Below, in pieces: positions 8,636 to 17,308 of a stretch of DNA of 35,964 nt. A program made the translations under genes and the position numbers. How positions within the stretch are numbered: the stretch's first letter is position 1; each line of letters starts with the position of its first letter. The notes under the pieces are model-generated. The model worked only from the letters and a program-made list of their open reading frames with translations, did no database searches and was not told the DNA's origin. This DNA is from an uncultured Candidatus Saccharibacteria bacterium (GTDB lineage: Bacteria > Patescibacteriota > Saccharimonadia > Saccharimonadales > Saccharimonadaceae), in assembly GCA_938046735.1 (NCBI GenBank), contig CALIXF010000006.1, forward strand, positions 1-35,964, read 5' to 3'.

Positions 8636-9637
8636 TTATTTTTGATTATTGAGGAAGTTAATTGTATCACGCATAGCGTCAGCGACAGTAAGTTCGGTTT
8701 GCCAACCTAGTTCGCTTTTGGCTTTTGAAGGATCAGCATAAATTTCAGCAAGGTCACCTGGACGACGATAGGTAATTTGGTGTGGAAGTGGCTTACCGCT
8801 GGCATCCTCGAAGGCTTTAATAATTTCAAGAACGGAAGAACCTCGACCAGAACCTAGATTGTAAACCTTAGTACCAGGGGTGGCGGTGGCCTTTAGAGCT
8901 GCAAGATGACCTTTAGCAAGATCGACAACATGAATGTAGTCACGGATACAAGTACCATCTGGAGTGTCATAATCGTTACCATAAACTTGTAATTCTTTAA
9001 TTTTGCCTTCGGCTACGCGCATGACGACGGGCATAAGGTTGTTTGGAATACCATTTGGATCTTCACCGAGAAGACCGGAAGCATGAGCGCCGACTGGGTT
9101 AAAGTAGCGTAAAATCACTACGGAAAGTTCGGGACGAGCAGTTGCTTCAGATTCGAGAATTTTTTCAATGACATGCTTAGTTTCACCATATGGGTTAGTG
9201 ATGCCAACACCAGTGGTCATAGATTCATCAAGCTTGCCAGAATTGAGACTGCCATAGACAGTGGCGGAAGATGAGAAAATAATTTTGTTAACCTGAAACT
9301 CAGCCATACACTTCAAGAGATTGAGAGTACCAGTGACATTGTTTTCATAATAACGAAGCGGTTGCTCAATAGATTCGGCCACAGCCTTAAGTCCGGCAAA
9401 GTGAATCACAGCATCAAAGTGAGTACTAGAGAAAAGTTCGCGCATTTTTTGATAATCAAGCAAATCAACCTGATGGAAAACTGGAGTTTTACCAGCAATT
9501 TGATTGATTTTATCAAGAACAGTAATTTTACTGTTAAATAGATTGTCAAGAACTTCAATTTCATGTCCTTGACTTTGTAATTCGACGACGGTATGAGAGC
9601 CAATATAGCCAGTGCCGCCAGTGACGAGAATTTTCAT
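8636..9637 (-). CDS. galE: UDP-glucose 4-epimerase
   Basis: Interconverts UDP-glucose and UDP-galactose with bound NAD, supplying UDP-Galp for the mutase and galactosyltransferases of the locus. The 333 residues are full length: NAD-binding TGGTGYIGSHTVVEL at the N-terminus, catalytic Ser-Ser-Ser-Ala-Thr and a YxxxK in NPYGETKHVIE, and the substrate-binding region LRYFNPVGAHASGLLGEDP. An AAGGAG ribosome site lies 8 nt before the ATG, and a TATAAT at 9669-9674 overlaps the stop of the upstream GT2 gene, so galE may have its own promoter as well as read-through. Confidence 0.96.
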   Translation of the reverse strand: MKILVTGGTGYIGSHTVVELQSQGHEIEVLDNLFNSKITVLDKINQIAGKTPVFHQVDLLDYQKMRELFSSTHFDAVIHFAGLKAVAESIEQPLRYYENNVTGTLNLLKCMAEFQVNKIIFSSSATVYGSLNSGKLDESMTTGVGITNPYGETKHVIEKILESEATARPELSVVILRYFNPVGAHASGLLGEDPNGIPNNLMPVVMRVAEGKIKELQVYGNDYDTPDGTCIRDYIHVVDLAKGHLAALKATATPGTKVYNLGSGRGSSVLEIIKAFEDASGKPLPHQITYRRPGDLAEIYADPSKAKSELGWQTELTVADAMRDTINFLNNQK

Positions 9638-9669
9638 ATTCTTAGCTCCTTTTTATAGCTTTTATTCTA

Positions 9670-10653
9670 TTATAACTTCTTTGTGGTGATTTTGCGAAAA
9701 ATTTGATAGAGAAAGCCCAGAGGAGAGATAAGAAGTTTGATATAAAAATGGAGTTTTGCAGTAAGAAAAGTGTTCTCAGATTTGCCATCTAAGAGGTCGT
9801 GGACTTTTTGACGATAAACACTAAAATATTTTCGATCAATGTGATGAGTGATAGAATTATCAATAAAAGCAAAATAAGCTAAAAGAAGAGAAATTTCAGC
9901 AGCATATTTTAGATCGGGGGTTTTAAAATATTTTTGAGCTTCTATAGCCATTTGCTCTTTAACCTGAAGTCGTTTTAGGGTTTTCTCAGTAGAAGAAAAA
10001 TCTTTAGTAATGCGAGAATTTTTTCGTTGATAAAAATAAAGTATATCCTCAAGATACTGCACATTCTTTGCAACGGAATAGAGTTTATAGGTAGTAAGAT
10101 TGTCTTCGTGAATTTGGCCAACTGGATATAGAATATCGTAATCGGTGAACAGAGATTTTTTATAAAGTTTATTCCAGGCAAGCACGTCAAAGTCACGTTG
10201 ATTGAGTAGAAGATTTTTAGTAGCCTGAAAGCCAGTGAGGAGCTGAGGTTTAAGGGGATAGCTAGCTTGACGATCTTGATAAATTTCTTGATAACCACAA
10301 ACCGAAATATCAATAGTAGAATCTTGAAGAAGAGGAGCGACGAGCTTTTCAAGATAGTTTTTAGCGACATAATCATCGCTATCGACAAAACAAACGAACT
10401 TGCCGTGAGACAATTTGAGACCTTGGTTGCGGGCGGCCGAAACACCGGCGTTTGGCTGATGATGAATTTTTAAACGAGAATTAGCCGAATATTGATTGAG
10501 AACTTTAGAAGTTTGATCGGTGGAGCCATCATCGATAACGACGATTTCAAAATCCTGAAAGGTTTGAGCGAGGAGAGAGTCGAGACAGGCCTTAATATAT
10601 TTTTCATTATTGTAGGTCGTAACAATAACAGAGATTAATGGATTTTTAGACAT
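9670..10653 (-). CDS. GT2-family glycosyltransferase
   Basis: Inverting GT-A glycosyltransferase of 327 residues. It opens with NPLISVIVTTYNNEKYI, then VIDDGSTDQT, QPNAGVSAARNQGL and DSDD, and ends in a basic helix-rich tail that may touch the membrane. The start is set at the ATG at 10653 because AAGGAGG lies 5 nt before it. The frame can be read 5 codons further to a TTG at 10668, but that would bury the ribosome site inside the coding region. It overlaps the stop of the upstream GT4 gene by 8 nt, so the two are probably translationally coupled. Confidence 0.92.
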   Translation of the reverse strand: MSKNPLISVIVTTYNNEKYIKACLDSLLAQTFQDFEIVVIDDGSTDQTSKVLNQYSANSRLKIHHQPNAGVSAARNQGLKLSHGKFVCFVDSDDYVAKNYLEKLVAPLLQDSTIDISVCGYQEIYQDRQASYPLKPQLLTGFQATKNLLLNQRDFDVLAWNKLYKKSLFTDYDILYPVGQIHEDNLTTYKLYSVAKNVQYLEDILYFYQRKNSRITKDFSSTEKTLKRLQVKEQMAIEAQKYFKTPDLKYAAEISLLLAYFAFIDNSITHHIDRKYFSVYRQKVHDLLDGKSENTFLTAKLHFYIKLLISPLGFLYQIFRKITTKKL

Positions 10654-11824
10654 GATTTCCTCCTTCAATGATTGGGATTAGCTGTTCTTTTATGGTTTTT
10701 GAAAAATCAAATTCTTTGAGGTATTTTTTTCTTGAAGCTTGACTAAAAGATTTAATTAATTCTGGGTTTAATAAAAGCTTACGAAATACTTCTATTAAAG
10801 ATCGAGTGTCTCTTGCGGGAACTAGAAAACCATTTTTTTCGTGCTGAACAATCTCCGGATTACCGTCGATATTAGTGGCGACAATGGGTTTTCCAAGCAT
10901 AGTAGCATCAATGAGCGAGAGGCTGAGTCCTTCAATATGTGAAGCTAAAACAAAGATTTCGTTAGAAGCAATTTTCTCAAGAGGCTGATTGGTGAAGCCA
11001 TGATAAATAATCTGAGTGGTTTGATGATTCTTACAATAATATGCTAGAGAGCCAGTGCCATAAATATGAAGAGTGGCAGATGGGAATTCTGGAGCAATTT
11101 GCGAAAAAGCGGATATAAGTTCCTTGATTCCCTTATATTCTTCGAGGCGACCAAGATAAATAAATGACTGCGGAGTAATAGCGTGGTTCTGATAATCTTT
11201 GAAAGAGTCGATGGCGCCATTTTTAATGGTAATAAGATTTGAAAAAAACTGAAAAGGAGTTTTTTCTATAAGTTTTTCAAAAAAAAGTCGTTCATAATCT
11301 GAAATAAAAATAATACGATTAACTCGATTGGCAAGTTTAAGGATTTTTTTACCGATTAAATTCTTATATTTTTGTTCAACATTTTGTAAAACCCAACTGC
11401 GAAAATCCATGTGATCAATCCATAGAACTTGGATCTTGAGTTTATTAGCGGCGAGAGTGGCAGCAATCCAATCATCGCGAGACTGAATAATAATGGATTG
11501 TGGCTTAAATTGCTTAAATTGATACAAATACCAAAAATAAAGATAGCACTGCCAGAGTACATAAAGGGGTAGTAGAAAATTCTTAAGACCACTCCAATTC
11601 TGAAATTTCAAGAAAGGGGCTTTTTGACTATCGATCTTGGCTTTTTGGCTATTTGTAAATAACTCGGAGGAGGAAGTAAAGATAATGGGATGATAATGAT
11701 CATCTGTTAGGGTTTTTGATAGAGTAAGCTGGTAGGTTTCGCCACCGCCATAGTTTTTAGGAAAAGTATTACGGATTAGAATGATTTTTGGCGAAGTGGA
11801 TGACCTTTTAATGGTTTTTCTCAT
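10646..11824 (-). CDS. GT4-family glycosyltransferase
   Basis: GT-B retaining glycosyltransferase of 392 residues. The N-terminal domain has the Gly-rich loop after IILIRNTFPKNYGGGET. The C-terminal donor domain starts at FIYLGRLEEYKGIKELI and carries EGLSLSLIDATMLGKPIVA, where the second acid of the EX7E pair is Asp in place of Glu. It is the first gene of a GT4-GT2(-galE) run and is divergent from the GT2-GT4 double enzyme. TGTTATAAT ends 6 nt before the ATG, giving a predicted leaderless start. Function beyond sugar transfer is not visible. Confidence 0.9.
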   Translation of the reverse strand: MRKTIKRSSTSPKIILIRNTFPKNYGGGETYQLTLSKTLTDDHYHPIIFTSSSELFTNSQKAKIDSQKAPFLKFQNWSGLKNFLLPLYVLWQCYLYFWYLYQFKQFKPQSIIIQSRDDWIAATLAANKLKIQVLWIDHMDFRSWVLQNVEQKYKNLIGKKILKLANRVNRIIFISDYERLFFEKLIEKTPFQFFSNLITIKNGAIDSFKDYQNHAITPQSFIYLGRLEEYKGIKELISAFSQIAPEFPSATLHIYGTGSLAYYCKNHQTTQIIYHGFTNQPLEKIASNEIFVLASHIEGLSLSLIDATMLGKPIVATNIDGNPEIVQHEKNGFLVPARDTRSLIEVFRKLLLNPELIKSFSQASRKKYLKEFDFSKTIKEQLIPIIEGGNHV

Positions 11825-11830
11825 AGCTTA

Positions 11831-11839
11831 ATTATAACA
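11831..11839 (-). promoter_or_regulatory. Extended -10 promoter of the GT4 gene
   Basis: TGTTATAAT on the minus strand, 6 nt before the ATG at 11824. It lies back to back with the plus-strand promoter at 11852-11860. Confidence 0.7.
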
Positions 11840-11851
11840 TTAGATACACTA

Positions 11852-11860
11852 TGCTATAAT
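11852..11860 (+). promoter_or_regulatory. Extended -10 promoter of the GT2-GT4/GT-C module
   Basis: TGCTATAAT ends 10 nt before the ATG at 11871, leaving at most a 4-nt leader and no ribosome site. Confidence 0.65.
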
Positions 11861-11870
11861 ACAAGCTAAT

Positions 11871-14024
11871 ATGAAGAGGTATGATTTAACGGTTGCGATA
11901 ACTGCGCATAATGAAGGGCTAGTTGCGCACAAAACAATGCGGAGCATTCTGGAAGCAACAAAGAGGCTTGAAGAAAAAAATATTAGTTTTGAAATATTGG
12001 TGCACATTGACAATGGCAACCAAGAAACATTGGATTATTTTGATGCTTATAAAAATAATAGTAATATATTGATATTCAAAAATAAATTTGGAGATCTTGG
12101 CTCTTCTAGAAATTTCCTAGTACAAAAAGCGTCTGGAGAATATATCTCTTTCTTGGATGCTGATGATTTGGTTTCCGATAACTGGCTACTTTTAGCATAC
12201 CAAACTATAAAAGAGTCTCCATTTGAAATAGTTGTTCATCCGGAAGCAGTTTTGAACTTTGGACTAAATGTACCTAGTGTTTTAACGATTCAAAAAGACT
12301 CAAGAGATAAAAACAATGACACTGTAATAATGATTGGTGAAAATAGGTGGTGCTCTGTTGTTATGGGGAAAAAAGAGACATTTTTGCGTGTACCCTACCA
12401 TAAGCTTGGAGATGGATATGGATACGAGGATTATATCTTTAACGCAGAAACTCTCAAGTTAAAAATTAGCCACAAGATTGCAAAAGAAACCGTCTTATTC
12501 TATAGAAGGTCAGGTTCTTCAATGTTATCAACTAATAATTTAAATAGTTTCATTATTCCCCATGTGGGGCTTTTTGATATAGAAAGCCTCCAGGCAGCAT
12601 TCCCGAAAAATACTAAGTCAGATATAAAAACCCCATTAAAAACACGAGGATATGCGCTGTATAAAAAAATAAGAAATAATAACTTTCTAAATTTTTTTAT
12701 TACACCACCAGCAAAATTGACACTTAAATTACTTGGTAAATACGAAAAACTGAATACAATCAATTCCCTACCAGATTTCTTATATGAGCATTGGATTAAG
12801 ATCAATCAAATTGATACACAGTTATACCCATATAAGGATTTGATAAAAAATACTTCTATATATAAACCAGAGATGCATATTGCGATTGGTAAAACTTTTA
12901 TTGATATCACGTCTAGGATTAAAAATTATAATCCTAACTACATATTTATTGTTCCGTGGATAGTAAGAGGTGGTGGAGATAAGGTGCTTTTAAATACAAT
13001 AAAGGCCTTAAAAGAGATTCATCCAACTTGGACATTTTCGGTAATTAGTACATTACCATCAGACAATATTTGGGCAAAAAAACTTCCAGAATATGTGGAC
13101 TTTATTGATTTTGGAAATTCGAAGAACAGCCTAACTGATTATGAATCTGATATTCTTTTTTCAAGACTAATTACTCAGCTTAATTGTAAAAATTTACATA
13201 TAATAAACTCTGAATTTGCCTATTTGTGGGCGATAAGACATAAAATATTATTACAAAAAAAATATAATCTTACTGCATCCGTTTTTAATACTGTATTTAT
13301 TGAAGGAAGTAAAAATCGAGGGCGTTTTACTTATGTTAATCCATATATATTTATGCTACGTGACACATTAAAGAAAGTTTACACGGATAACCAAACCGTT
13401 GTTGATGAATGTATTGATGAACATGCACTAAATCCGGTTTTATTCAAAGTTCACTACCAGCCAATTGAGGAGCAAATCATTCAACCAAAGATTAATAATG
13501 AGAATAAGTTAAGAATCTTATGGGCTGGTAGAATTACTTCTGTAAAATTACCAAATATCCTAAAAAGTATTGGAGAAAATCTATCTAAAAAAGATTTTTC
13601 GATTGATATTTATGGTGAATTCTCACGTGACATTAAACATGATTATTTTGATAACATTGAGACAATCACATATCGTGGGACATTTGATGGCTTTAACAAC
13701 ATACCAACGAATAAGTATGACATTCTCTTGTATACTAGCGAAGCAGATGGTGTCCCTAATATTATTCTAGAAGCAACAGCTGCTGGACTACCAGTAATCG
13801 CAAGTAATGACGGCGGAGTGCACGAATTTATTAAAGATCAAAAAACTGGAATTTTGATTGACGATCCTTGTGACGTCAAAAAATACGTGGAGTCATTAAA
13901 TAAAATCCAGAAGAATAAGACTGTTTTGATTGACTACGTGAGAAATGCCCAAGAATTATTAAAAAAGCGCCATTCTTTCAATTCATTTGTCAAAGAGATA
14001 AAAAATGATTTTAAGGGAATATAA
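11871..14024 (+). CDS. Two-domain glycosyltransferase (GT2 + GT4)
   Basis: A 717-residue protein with two catalytic domains. Residues about 4-210 are a GT2/GT-A domain (YDLTVAITAHNEGLVAHKTM, HIDNGN in place of the usual DDGS, GDLGSSRNFLVQKASG, LDADD). Residues about 350-705 are a GT4/GT-B domain (FIVPWIVRGGGDKVLLNTI, LRILWAGRITSVKLPNIL, EADGVPNIILEATAAGLPVIA). This suggests one enzyme making a two-sugar unit or an alternating backbone. It is followed 8 nt later by the GT-C-like gene in the same direction. Both genes are clearly more AT-rich than the locus on either side and lie on the opposite strand, consistent with separate acquisition. Sugar specificity is unknown. Confidence 0.88.
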   Translation: MKRYDLTVAITAHNEGLVAHKTMRSILEATKRLEEKNISFEILVHIDNGNQETLDYFDAYKNNSNILIFKNKFGDLGSSRNFLVQKASGEYISFLDADDLVSDNWLLLAYQTIKESPFEIVVHPEAVLNFGLNVPSVLTIQKDSRDKNNDTVIMIGENRWCSVVMGKKETFLRVPYHKLGDGYGYEDYIFNAETLKLKISHKIAKETVLFYRRSGSSMLSTNNLNSFIIPHVGLFDIESLQAAFPKNTKSDIKTPLKTRGYALYKKIRNNNFLNFFITPPAKLTLKLLGKYEKLNTINSLPDFLYEHWIKINQIDTQLYPYKDLIKNTSIYKPEMHIAIGKTFIDITSRIKNYNPNYIFIVPWIVRGGGDKVLLNTIKALKEIHPTWTFSVISTLPSDNIWAKKLPEYVDFIDFGNSKNSLTDYESDILFSRLITQLNCKNLHIINSEFAYLWAIRHKILLQKKYNLTASVFNTVFIEGSKNRGRFTYVNPYIFMLRDTLKKVYTDNQTVVDECIDEHALNPVLFKVHYQPIEEQIIQPKINNENKLRILWAGRITSVKLPNILKSIGENLSKKDFSIDIYGEFSRDIKHDYFDNIETITYRGTFDGFNNIPTNKYDILLYTSEADGVPNIILEATAAGLPVIASNDGGVHEFIKDQKTGILIDDPCDVKKYVESLNKIQKNKTVLIDYVRNAQELLKKRHSFNSFVKEIKNDFKGI

Positions 14025-14032
14025 GGAGATTT

Positions 14033-16705
14033 ATGTTAAAAGTTAAAGAGTTTTTACAAATAAATAAACATGAATTGCGATGTTTAATAAAAATTTTTCT
14101 TTTAGTTTTTATCTTTAATATTGTACTTTTATTTTGTGTAAATACTTTATCGAACGGAATGGTTAACGACACTATATATAATGCCGATTCTATGCGAGCT
14201 TTTGACGATCTAACAAACTTCCACGGCAACCATTACCGAACGAGAGTTCATCCACTATTTGTAATTTTTACCCAACCTTTCGTACAAATCTTAAAATTTT
14301 TGCTAAGCTCACCAAATGCAACTATCATATTTCAAGCCTTTATAGGTGCATTGTGTGTAATTCTGCTTTATCTTAATTTAAAAAAGCTAAATGTAAACAA
14401 GTTTAATTTAAATTTGGTACTTGCACTCTTTGTATTATCTTTTTCACAAGTAGTATTTATTTCAATATTTGAGACCTATATCTATGCTGAGTTCGGTTTA
14501 TTATTAATGTGGCTTGTTGGACAATATCTAATTGATAAAAAATTAAACTATATAGATATATTATTGTTAATTGGACTTGGGGTAATTGCAATAAGTATCA
14601 CTATTACAAACTATTTTCAGTTTATTATTTTACTTAGTTTTATAACAATTTTTAATAAAAATCTAAAACATAGAATTCTAGTTTTCTTTTCTGTTATTTT
14701 TCTGTCATCGTCTGTAGCTGTAATGATCGCCTGTTTGCAGAATGTTATTTGGCCATCTGCTAATAACTTTTTCACCGCCTCTATTGATGGTTTTATCCTT
14801 CATAAAAATTCTGAGGAATTCCTATATATTGATAAAACATTCTCAATTAGAAATGTTCTAATGCAGATAAAGGCTAGTACAGTTTTTCAGTTTAGTTTAT
14901 TGGGTGATTTTAACTCTACGCAATTCAACTTTTATAGCAATATTATAATTAATACCATTGCGTGCCTTTTATTTGGAGGACTGATTGCGGTTAACGCTAT
15001 TTTCATTCTGCAAAATAGAAAACGAATTTTGAAACATAAATTCTATTTAAGCATACTTTTAGCTTACTTATTTAATTTTATACTTCATATTTTCTATGGA
15101 CCTAGCGAGAGTTTCTTATATACATTAAATTACATCTATTTACCATTAATTATGATTTTCTATATTGTGAATAACATAGAAAAGACTCATATGAATTTGA
15201 TAAAAAAGTGTAAGTATCCAATCTATACACTTATTGCAATTATTTTAATTGCACAGATTATTGGCGTAATACGATATCTGGTTTCAATATTTATGATTTT
15301 TGGTTTTAATCATGTAATACCAAAGAAATTGTTCGTTATAGCTGTAATGGCAGTAATATTATTAATTTTTGTATGTGTAAAAAAGAAAATATTTGCAATA
15401 ATTGGAGCATTAGTTTTTACACTCCTTGCAATATTGGGAGTAAAAGTAATTAATACTTCTTTGAGCTCAAGACCCATCCGAAATGAGGAAATGCTAATTG
15501 CAGCAAAATCTGATTATAAAAATTTCTTAAATTCCAAAAAGAATATTGAACTGATTTCCAGTCTGGCTAATTACTATTATGAATTGAACATCAATCTAAA
15601 TCGTGAGCATTTTTATCTTGGTAAATTCGAAAAAACTAATAAACAGTATTCAAACTTTTTCTATTTTGGAATGGTAGATCGTGATAAGCTTCTATATAAA
15701 GATGGAAAAATAATTGATGTAAGATCTAAAAAAATTATTAGAGAACTTCCCCATAAATATGAAGTTATTATTCCAAATGAATATACGGTATTATTAGCTG
15801 ATGAAAAAAATAATATTACAAGAATTTACGAAGATGAAAATGGTGTATTTTTAGAAAATAATGAAAAAACTGAAACCTTAACAAAAGGTAAACAAAAGTT
15901 TAATCTTCCAAGATTTGAAGGTAGAAAATATGCTAATATACTTAGGGTGTTGAATCAGGAAATCTTATTTAATTTTGATGGGATACTTTTAAAACCAAAT
16001 ATTATTAGTTATAAGAATAGTAATAACGTTTGGTATAGAGATACTATGTTAGCAACGATGGTTTTAGAAAATACCAATAATACTCATTTACTAGAACCTT
16101 GGATAAAAACTATTACTGGAATATATGACTGTCAGCGTTCATTAATAAATAATGATCATAGCTGTGGAATTAAAGAGGCTGATAATCCTGGCGAATTACT
16201 CTATATGCTTGGAGCTATTAAAAATAATCGTTCTGATTTAATAAATAAAATCATCGAAGAAGTAAAGAAAAAGGCTAAAAATGGACTATTCACAGGGATT
16301 GTTGACGGTGAGGAAATGAGTTTTTATCCTACAAGCCTATTACTATTTGGAGCAAAGAAAAATAATATTGACCTAAGCAGATACCTAAAAACTCCAAAGA
16401 CACCGGACCATTATGCGAGTCTGACGTGGTGGGATAAGGACACACCAAGACAAAATTTGCCAGTAATTGAATCTAGACTATTTTCATATCTTGAGTGGGC
16501 ATCAACACATTATAAAAATGGCAATTATGGTAAAGTTAACATACTCGATGAGTACTACCCGTTATCTTATGAAGCTGGTCTAAATCAAGCTATTGCAGAT
16601 GACCAAAAATTTGTGTCAGAACATTATAGCGTTCTTGAAGGACCTATATTAACGCATGTCTGGCATGCATCAGAAATGTTTTTACTCTTGATGGAGTTGA
16701 ACTAG
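14033..16705 (+). CDS. Polytopic GT-C-like membrane protein with large soluble C-terminal domain
   Basis: 890 residues. About residues 18-475 hold roughly ten hydrophobic helices in GT-C style, with a first outside loop rich in acids (YNADSMRAFDDL) followed by HYRTRVHPLF. Polyprenyl-phosphate-sugar-dependent transferases carry their catalytic Asp in this loop. Residues about 476-890 are soluble and probably extracytoplasmic. From about 665 on (NNVWYRDTMLATMVLENT to HVWHASEMFLLLMEL) they resemble an alpha/alpha-barrel glycosidase or epimerase-like fold. The likely role is transfer of a lipid-linked sugar on the outer face, possibly the polyprenyl-phosphoryl pentose implied by the neighbouring operon; this link is inference. 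GC falls to about 20-25% in several lines (for example 15361-15420). An AAGGAG site precedes the ATG. Confidence 0.8.
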   Translation: MLKVKEFLQINKHELRCLIKIFLLVFIFNIVLLFCVNTLSNGMVNDTIYNADSMRAFDDLTNFHGNHYRTRVHPLFVIFTQPFVQILKFLLSSPNATIIFQAFIGALCVILLYLNLKKLNVNKFNLNLVLALFVLSFSQVVFISIFETYIYAEFGLLLMWLVGQYLIDKKLNYIDILLLIGLGVIAISITITNYFQFIILLSFITIFNKNLKHRILVFFSVIFLSSSVAVMIACLQNVIWPSANNFFTASIDGFILHKNSEEFLYIDKTFSIRNVLMQIKASTVFQFSLLGDFNSTQFNFYSNIIINTIACLLFGGLIAVNAIFILQNRKRILKHKFYLSILLAYLFNFILHIFYGPSESFLYTLNYIYLPLIMIFYIVNNIEKTHMNLIKKCKYPIYTLIAIILIAQIIGVIRYLVSIFMIFGFNHVIPKKLFVIAVMAVILLIFVCVKKKIFAIIGALVFTLLAILGVKVINTSLSSRPIRNEEMLIAAKSDYKNFLNSKKNIELISSLANYYYELNINLNREHFYLGKFEKTNKQYSNFFYFGMVDRDKLLYKDGKIIDVRSKKIIRELPHKYEVIIPNEYTVLLADEKNNITRIYEDENGVFLENNEKTETLTKGKQKFNLPRFEGRKYANILRVLNQEILFNFDGILLKPNIISYKNSNNVWYRDTMLATMVLENTNNTHLLEPWIKTITGIYDCQRSLINNDHSCGIKEADNPGELLYMLGAIKNNRSDLINKIIEEVKKKAKNGLFTGIVDGEEMSFYPTSLLLFGAKKNNIDLSRYLKTPKTPDHYASLTWWDKDTPRQNLPVIESRLFSYLEWASTHYKNGNYGKVNILDEYYPLSYEAGLNQAIADDQKFVSEHYSVLEGPILTHVWHASEMFLLLMELN

Positions 16706-16722
16706 TTATTATTCATCTTATG

Positions 16723-16752
16723 AAAATACTGCTAATGTATTAGCAGTATTTT
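16723..16752. terminator. Bidirectional terminator between convergent genes
   Basis: A perfect 14-bp inverted repeat (left arm AAAATACTGCTAAT at 16723-16736, right arm 16739-16752) with T-rich ends on both strands. It sits between the convergent GT-C-like and HAD genes. Confidence 0.85.
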
Positions 16753-16758
16753 ATTTAT

Positions 16759-17307
16759 TTATTTCCAGTCACTAATTTGATTCTTTTTAACAAGATATGC
16801 CGACTTCGCAAGTTTTTTAAGTGGTGTATCACTTTTACTATCAGAATAGAATTGGTCGATTCTTGGGTCTTTGCAAAATTCATATAGACGCTTTACCTTC
16901 TCTTCACCACGACAGTTTTCACCAGAAATCTTCCCCGTTTGAAAATCCATCTTAGTACCAAGTAATTCAATCTTTAAACGATCTGTAATTCCTTTTAAAA
17001 TAAATTCAGGTGAAGCAGAAATAATGAGATCATTAGACTTATTTTGATTGAGATACCATTTTTTTATTTTATATTGGTGAGCATCCCAAAAACCATTCAA
17101 ATCTAGAGAATGTACTGATTTTAAAAAACTAAAGAAGCGTTCTTTGAATTGTTTACGGCTGATTAGTTTGCTCTTAAATAAAATGGCAGAAAAAACTTGA
17201 TATGGTAAATAAAAGACTAAGAGAGGCTGTCTCTTAACAGAGTATTTCCAAAAGTCTAGTGAAGCGTCACCATCATAAATTGTTTTATCAAAATCATATA
17301 CGTTCAT
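16759..17307 (-). CDS. HAD-superfamily phosphatase (subfamily IB-like)
   Basis: 182 residues with all four HAD motifs: nucleophile motif YDFDKT at 4-9, motif II ISASPE, a motif III Lys in GEEKVKRLYEF, and an acidic motif IV FYSDSKSD. The size and layout match phosphoserine-phosphatase-like HAD-IB hydrolases. It is separated by one base (TAAtATG) from the UbiA gene and belongs to the prs-ubiA-HAD operon. The most economical role is removal of the 5'-phosphate from polyprenyl-phosphoryl-5-phosphoribose, the step after UbiA. In mycobacteria that step is assigned to a PAP2-type protein (Rv3807c), so the role here is an inference from operon context. Confidence 0.88.
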   Translation of the reverse strand: MNVYDFDKTIYDGDASLDFWKYSVKRQPLLVFYLPYQVFSAILFKSKLISRKQFKERFFSFLKSVHSLDLNGFWDAHQYKIKKWYLNQNKSNDLIISASPEFILKGITDRLKIELLGTKMDFQTGKISGENCRGEEKVKRLYEFCKDPRIDQFYSDSKSDTPLKKLAKSAYLVKKNQISDWK

Positions 17308-17308
17308 A

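Noticed and set aside
10654..10668. TTG start adding five residues to the GT2 protein
   Set aside because: The AAGGAGG ribosome site would be inside the coding part; the ATG at 10653 is correctly spaced from it.
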